Assembly (NCBI RefSeq): GCF_007995055.1
Contig: NZ_VOQQ01000001.1
Coordinates: forward strand, 2,029,001-2,093,000
DNA: 64,000 bases
Direction: 5' to 3'
Source of the DNA: Sphingosinicella ginsenosidimutans
Lineage (GTDB): Bacteria > Pseudomonadota > Alphaproteobacteria > Sphingomonadales > Sphingomonadaceae
The notes beneath the pieces were generated by a model that did not search any database, had not been told where the DNA came from, and saw only the letters and a list, made by a program, of their open reading frames with translations. Shown here piece after piece: positions 60,103 to 64,000 of the stretch (positions are counted from its first letter, which is position 1; every line of letters begins with the position of its first letter). The position numbers were made by a program, and so were the translations under genes.

Positions 60103-60864
60103 CTAAAACTGGACGCGGCGGGTCATCGCCCCATCGATCACGAGGTTCGTCCCGCTGACGAAGCCGGCGACCGGGCTCGCCAGGAACGCGATCGCCGCGG
60201 CCACTTCCTGGGGGTTGCCGAGGCGGCCGGCCGGCACCTTGGCGACCGTCGCGTCGTAAAATTCGCGACGCCCCTGCCTGATCTTGTCCCACGCGCCGCC
60301 TTCGATGAATATCGGACCGGGCGACACGGTGTTCACCCTGATGCCCTGCGGCGCGAGCTTCTGAGCCAGCGCGCCGGCATGATGGGTGATCGCCGCCTTC
60401 ATCGCGGCATAAGGCTGGGGCCCGAAGCTGGGCTCGATCGCGACATTGGTCGCGACGACGACGATCGCGGCGGCGTCCGACTTTTCGAGATGGGGCAGGG
60501 CGGCGTCGATGCCGCGCCAGGTGCCCATCACGTCCAGTTCGAAGGCGTTCCTCCAGCTTTCCTCCGACGCCGGCGGGCCGCCAGCGGAGGCGAAGGAGAT
60601 GAAGATGTCGCAGCCGCCCAGCGCGGCCGCCGCCTCGTTCACCCAGTCACGGTAAGCCGTGGGATCGGCAAGGTCGACGCTGGCGCCGTGCACCGCGTGG
60701 CCGTGGCGCCGGAGCGAGGTGATCGTCTCGTCGATCGACGCCTGGTCGCGCGCGCAGAAGGCGATGTCGACGCCTTCGGCGGCGAATTGCTCGGCGGTGT
60801 GGCGGCCGATGCCCTTGCTGGCGCCCGCGAGGATCGCCTTCTTGCCGGTCAGTTTCAGGTCCAC
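60103..60864 (-). CDS. Short-chain dehydrogenase/reductase
   Basis: A 253-residue SDR. AILAGASKGIGRHTAEQFAAEG binds the cofactor; YAAMK gives the Tyr and Lys of the active site, but the position 13 residues before the Tyr is Thr (ATNVAIEPSFG), not the usual Ser. A GTG start at 60864 is taken: GGGAG lies about nine bases upstream, within the end of the NIPSNAP-like gene that it overlaps by ten bases. It lies downstream of Rieske gene 4 on the same strand, in an operon of small proteins and the oxygenase. Substrate unknown. Confidence 0.84.
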   Translation of the reverse strand: MDLKLTGKKAILAGASKGIGRHTAEQFAAEGVDIAFCARDQASIDETITSLRRHGHAVHGASVDLADPTAYRDWVNEAAAALGGCDIFISFASAGGPPASEESWRNAFELDVMGTWRGIDAALPHLEKSDAAAIVVVATNVAIEPSFGPQPYAAMKAAITHHAGALAQKLAPQGIRVNTVSPGPIFIEGGAWDKIRQGRREFYDATVAKVPAGRLGNPQEVAAAIAFLASPVAGFVSGTNLVIDGAMTRRVQF

Positions 60865-61193
60865 AGATCATTCTCCCGTCGGGCGATCAGGCCGCCTCTG
60901 GCTTCCATGAAGGTGAGTGTCTCGGTCTCGACATAGGTATCGAGCAGGACGCGGATCTCGGGATAGTCGGGCTGTTCCCGGAACGCCGCATAGGTCGCGG
61001 CGAAATCGGCATAATCGTCCATTTCCCACAGATCGACGATCGTGTTGAGCCGTCCCGTACGCTGGACGAAGCAGCCGACGAGGCGCCAGCGCCCTTTTGT
61101 CTCCATGATCGGGAAGATGCGCGTTTCGAGCAACTCCAGCATCGCCTCGAGATGGCCCGGGTTGATCGCGATCTCGGCCTTGAGGAAGATCAT
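60855..61193 (-). CDS. NIPSNAP-like small protein (dimeric alpha/beta barrel)
   Basis: A 112-residue protein: MIFLKAEIAINPGHLEAMLELL then GRWRLVGCFVQRTGRLNTIVDLWEMDDYADFAATYAAFREQ. The pattern of helix, strand and the WEMDDY turn fits the NIPSNAP/dimeric barrel fold. The function is unknown; such proteins occur beside oxygenases. It starts five bases before the Rieske stop on the same strand and ends inside the SDR start. Confidence 0.7.
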   Translation of the reverse strand: MIFLKAEIAINPGHLEAMLELLETRIFPIMETKGRWRLVGCFVQRTGRLNTIVDLWEMDDYADFAATYAAFREQPDYPEIRVLLDTYVETETLTFMEARGGLIARRENDLWT

Positions 61194-61197
61194 CGGC

Positions 61198-62406
61198 TCA
61201 GTTGCGCCCGGCCATCAGGCGATTGAGGTTGCGATGCCAGTGCTGCAGCGCGATCTCGTTCCGGCCCAAAACGGTGCGGAAGCCCGGCGGCGCCCAGCGC
61301 AGATTGGCCTGCCCGTCGCGGGAGACCGAATAATCCTCTTCCGTGATCACCTTCTGGATGAAATCGTGCATGTCCGCCCACTTGCCGACGTCCACCTCGG
61401 TCCCCGAATGGGCCGGCTGGTAGGTCGACAGCAGGGTGCGCGACGTGTCCGGCGTGTCGCCCGGGAAAATCCGCGAAACGCCGTAGAACTGGCCGACCCC
61501 GGGGATCGAGTTCACGTTGATCACCATGTTCGGGAACAGCATGTAGAGGCCGCCATAATCGGTGTGCGGCCACTCGGCTTCCGGCCGGTCGCTATAGTCC
61601 ATGAACTCTGCGCGCGGGAAGGCGAGGCGGGCGTGCAGCCCGTAATTGTCGTAGACCATGATGTTGGAATAGGCGAGCTGGCCGATCGTCGTCGGGTGCA
61701 GCGAGGCGAAGTGATAGCTCTCGCCATAGGTGTCGAGCGCATATTTCCAGTTGGCGTCACAGCTGATTTCGGAGCGCCGGATCGGCTCGGCCTTGTCGAG
61801 CTCCAGATGCGCGAGTTCGGTCGCGAAGTCGCCGAGATGGGCGTCGATGTCGATCTGCCCGCCCGGCGTCGCGCAAACGAAGATGAGGCCGTAGCGCTCC
61901 GCCACCGGCACCGGCATCAAGCCGAGGTCCGCCCTGTCGATCCCCTGGAACCCTTCGCTGCCCGGCTGGCCGATCAGCTTTCCCTCAAGATCGAACGTCC
62001 AGGCATGGAAGCGGCAGGTGAGCCGCGTGCGCCGCGAACATTCGGTGACGACCTTGGCGCCGCGATGCGGACAGATGTTGAGAAAGGCGTTCACCTCGCC
62101 GCTCTTCGCCCGGACCAGCAGGATGGGCGGGCCGAGCACATCGAACAGCATCATGTCGCCGGGTGCCGGGATGTCGCGGCTGAGGCCGGCGACGATCGGC
62201 AGATCGTGGAAGAGGGCGCGCCGTTCGCGCTCCGCATAGGCCGGATCGGTGTAGATCGCCGGATCGATCCGCATCGGCTCCGCGTCGAGATCGGTCGATT
62301 TCGAGCGCATCCGCTCCAGCGTCCGCCGGCGCAACGCATAATGGGAGCGCCGGCGCTCCTCTTCGAGGCGGGGATCGGTCCGGGACGGGTCGACGAGCGT
62401 GGCCAT
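61198..62406 (-). CDS. Rieske non-heme iron oxygenase alpha subunit (4)
   Basis: A 402-residue oxygenase. Rieske ligands are Cys112/His114 (ICPHRG) and Cys131/His134 (TCRFHAW); a Cys-Arg-Phe-His second motif is less common than Cys-Pro-Tyr-His. The iron motif is ESYHFASLH with Glu229, His232 and His237. It differs most from the other three and is the shortest. The gene is followed by the NIPSNAP-like gene and SDR and preceded by an ABM and a SnoaL-like gene, all on the minus strand with tight spacing, so it has its own operon. Confidence 0.9.
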   Translation of the reverse strand: MATLVDPSRTDPRLEEERRRSHYALRRRTLERMRSKSTDLDAEPMRIDPAIYTDPAYAERERRALFHDLPIVAGLSRDIPAPGDMMLFDVLGPPILLVRAKSGEVNAFLNICPHRGAKVVTECSRRTRLTCRFHAWTFDLEGKLIGQPGSEGFQGIDRADLGLMPVPVAERYGLIFVCATPGGQIDIDAHLGDFATELAHLELDKAEPIRRSEISCDANWKYALDTYGESYHFASLHPTTIGQLAYSNIMVYDNYGLHARLAFPRAEFMDYSDRPEAEWPHTDYGGLYMLFPNMVINVNSIPGVGQFYGVSRIFPGDTPDTSRTLLSTYQPAHSGTEVDVGKWADMHDFIQKVITEEDYSVSRDGQANLRWAPPGFRTVLGRNEIALQHWHRNLNRLMAGRN

Positions 62407-62418
62407 GGAGCCCTCCAG

Positions 62419-62778
62419 TCAGGCAGCCGAGGCGGTGTCCAGCGTGAAGAAATCGGCGCGCGGCGTGCCGGTCTCGTCATAGACCGGCTCGTCATGGTCG
62501 ACCCGATACTTGCGGCTGCTCGAGGTGATCGGCCCGGCGGAGCGGAGCTGGGTCCGCATCTCGGTATAATTGGGCAGCTCGAAATGCGCCGCGAGCGCCG
62601 CCTCGTCCGTCCACTTTTCGAAGACGTGGACCCGGCCCGGGACGAGGGGATCGAGCGCCCAGGAATAAGCGAGGCAACCGGGCTCCGCCTGCGAGGCCTC
62701 GATCAGCGGCCTGGCCTCGAGAATGATCCGTTCCGCGTGGGCGGGATCGATATCCATGACGGCGCTTATCAGGATCAC
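62419..62778 (-). CDS. Antibiotic biosynthesis monooxygenase (ABM/YgiN-like) domain protein
   Basis: A 119-residue ABM-fold protein: MILISAVMDIDPAHAERIILEARPLIEASQAEPGCLAYSW, then VHVFEKWTDEAALAAHFELPNYTEM. This is the dimeric alpha/beta barrel typical of YgiN quinol monooxygenases and related small oxygenases. It might act on a quinone or on a CoA or phenolic intermediate. It lies 12 bases before the Rieske gene 4 start and its start overlaps the SnoaL-like stop by four bases. Confidence 0.8.
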   Translation of the reverse strand: MILISAVMDIDPAHAERIILEARPLIEASQAEPGCLAYSWALDPLVPGRVHVFEKWTDEAALAAHFELPNYTEMRTQLRSAGPITSSSRKYRVDHDEPVYDETGTPRADFFTLDTASAA

Positions 62779-63176
62779 AACGACATCTCCTTGGGGCTGA
62801 ATGAGCGTTCGGCGAAGCGCCAGCCTTCCGCGGTGCGGACGGCGCGATCCTCGTAGATGCCGGACTGCAGCCGGCCGGTGCCGCCGGAAGGGACGAGATA
62901 TTCGAACGTATGCGTGCGCAGGCGCGCAGTGTCGCCGGTCACCGCGATCTCGCCGGGGAAAGCCGAAAACCAGACGGCCTCGTAACCGGTCATCGCCTTG
63001 CTCCAGAGCGCGACGATTGCCTCCCGCCCGATCACGGGCTCGCCGCGCAGACGCCAGACGCCATCTTCGGCCCAGGTCGCGCCCCAGGCGGCCTCGTCGC
63101 GGCGAATCACCGCGTCGGAATAGCGATCGAGCAGTTCGCGAAGCGCCAATCGATCGGATTCAGGCCCTGTGAACAC
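62775..63176 (-). CDS. SnoaL/NTF2-like small protein (4)
   Basis: A 133-residue NTF2-like protein: LRELLDRYSDAVIRRDEAAWGATWAEDGVWRL, then FEYLVPSGGTGRLQSGIYEDRAVRTAEGWRFAERSFSP. The GTG start follows AGGAG by nine bases; the longer open frame to 63656 lies over the promoter region and is rejected. It is the first gene of the Rieske gene 4 operon and overlaps the ABM gene by four bases. Shorter and less like the other three SnoaL-like proteins. Confidence 0.78.
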   Translation of the reverse strand: MFTGPESDRLALRELLDRYSDAVIRRDEAAWGATWAEDGVWRLRGEPVIGREAIVALWSKAMTGYEAVWFSAFPGEIAVTGDTARLRTHTFEYLVPSGGTGRLQSGIYEDRAVRTAEGWRFAERSFSPKEMSL

Positions 63177-63372
63177 GCCGCATCTCTCCTCGCCGGCCGG
63201 GCGAGTCCGCCTCGCGCCGTCCTTTCTGGCGGTATTAGACAAGGCTGACGGTTTTGTGAACCGCATAAAATTCGCGCGCGTGCTACAAAAACAGTCCATC
63301 CGGCTTGCTTCGCGGTCGCAGACCTGTATCCTTGATCGGAATCCCGGCGTCGGAGCCGGGGCCGGAGGTTGT

Positions 63373-64000
63373 GTGGATCTCGAATTTTCGGACGAGCAGC
63401 GGATTTTCGCCGATGCCCTCCGCCGCTTCCTTGCGGCCGAGTACGGATTCGAGCATCGGCGCGCGCTGGTTGCGGCCGGGGCCTGGGGAGATCCGGCGAT
63501 CTGGGCGCAATTGGGCGAGATGGGCTGCTTCGGGATCGCCGTGCCCGAGGAGCTTGGCGGATTCGGCGGGAATGCCGTCCAGATCGGACTGATGATGCGG
63601 GAACTCGGCCGCCGCCTCGCGCTCGAGCCGGTGCGAGCGGCGGTCGTCTCGGGCACGCTGCTGGCGGGCGCACGCGACGCGCAGGCCTATCTGGCAGATC
63701 TGGTCACGGGTGCGGTGCGTTTCGCGCCGGTCCCCCGGGCCGACAATGACGATGCTGCTCTTCGCCGGACCGAGCGGACCGTCGAGGGAGGCGCGGCGGC
63801 GCAGAAAATCCTCGTTCCGACGAAGGACGCGCTTCTGGTGGTCGACAGTGATGCCTTAAAAGTATCACGCGTAAGATTGTTGAGCGACGCGATGGCGGCG
63901 GACATCCGGTTCGACGATCCTCCGGCCGTTCGCCTCGACGTCGGCAACGACTGGGAGGACATGCAGGCGCTGGCTGCGGCGCGCGCCGAGCTGGCGCGAT
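63373..64000 (+). CDS. Acyl-CoA dehydrogenase, N-terminal part
   Basis: An open frame of 209 codons that runs off the right edge. It begins GTG with GGAGG four to five bases upstream and reads LEFSDEQRIFADALRRFLAAEY, then LGEMGCFGIAVPEELGGFGGN, the helical N-terminal domain of flavin acyl-CoA dehydrogenases. The middle domain follows, shorter and more divergent than in typical members. It is divergent from the SnoaL-ABM-Rieske operon. The small-subunit type is common in sphingomonad and cholesterol-type pathways. It would desaturate an acyl-CoA at the alpha-beta position. The C-terminal catalytic part is outside the window. Confidence 0.82.
   Translation, partial: MDLEFSDEQRIFADALRRFLAAEYGFEHRRALVAAGAWGDPAIWAQLGEMGCFGIAVPEELGGFGGNAVQIGLMMRELGRRLALEPVRAAVVSGTLLAGARDAQAYLADLVTGAVRFAPVPRADNDDAALRRTERTVEGGAAAQKILVPTKDALLVVDSDALKVSRVRLLSDAMAADIRFDDPPAVRLDVGNDWEDMQALAAARAELAR

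Noticed and set aside
63177..63656. A longer frame for the SnoaL-like protein (293 residues).
   Set aside because: The extra 160 residues are Arg/Pro/Ser-rich and cover the divergent promoter and the acyl-CoA dehydrogenase start.
1..64000. CRISPR arrays, insertion sequences, phage genes, tRNA or rRNA genes.
   Set aside because: No repeat-spacer pattern, transposase, integrase or RNA-gene-like sequence was noticed on either strand.

Overview
The window is GC-rich, gene-dense DNA (no gap above about 300 bases) that looks like a sphingomonad chromosome (Alphaproteobacteria, Sphingomonadales; Sphingomonas/Novosphingobium-like). This rests on a mannonate dehydratase of the type known from Novosphingobium, Caulobacter-type xylose dehydrogenase and xylonolactonase, long TonB-dependent receptors, many Rieske oxygenases, and a double-hairpin repeat of the kind common in sphingomonads. 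The taxon is inference. I saw no tRNA, rRNA, CRISPR array, insertion sequence or phage gene.

Region A (1-24.7 kb) is a plant-polysaccharide locus centred on glucuronoxylan. It holds two GH5 genes, three GH3 genes, a GH43 xylosidase, a GH67 alpha-glucuronidase and a GH10 xylanase. An FHS-type sugar transporter, a hexuronate-type MFS transporter and a Gfo/Idh/MocA oxidoreductase accompany them. Xylose enters the oxidative route through xylB and xylC. Glucuronate goes through uxaC, uxuB and manD to 2-keto-3-deoxygluconate. A LacI-family regulator sits in the middle. A 14-base palindrome close to TGNTAGCGCTANCA lies once in each of the four divergent intergenic regions, so the locus looks like one self-contained LacI regulon. 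Enzymes for the later steps (xylonate dehydratase, KDG kinase and aldolase) are not in the window.

Region B1 (24.7-35.6 kb) has a fumarylacetoacetate-hydrolase-family protein with an odd C-terminal tail, a tannase-family esterase, an MFS transporter, a 3-hydroxyacyl-CoA dehydrogenase, acetoacetyl-CoA synthetase, a TonB receptor and a divergent AraC regulator. Region B2 (35.7-38.8 kb) is a tightly overlapping bioF-bioD-bioA cluster without bioB.

Region B3 (38.8-64 kb) is a catabolic island. It has four Rieske oxygenase alpha subunits without classical beta subunits, four SnoaL/NTF2-like small proteins and three dimeric alpha/beta-barrel small proteins (EthD, NIPSNAP-like, ABM). It also holds a ferredoxin-reductase-like flavoprotein, three dehydrogenases/reductases, CoA-thioester enzymes (acyl-CoA ligase, acyl-CoA dehydrogenase, a crotonase and thiolase) and a 2-oxoacid dehydrogenase E1alpha/E1beta/E2 set. 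A second TonB receptor and a TetR regulator complete it. Together these suggest uptake of a hydrophobic cyclic compound, Rieske hydroxylation or demethylation, then CoA activation and beta-oxidation-type breakdown to acetyl- and acetoacetyl-CoA. The substrate cannot be read from the sequence. The repeated pairing of Rieske alpha subunits with NTF2-fold and alpha/beta-barrel proteins is the best candidate for an undescribed system here.
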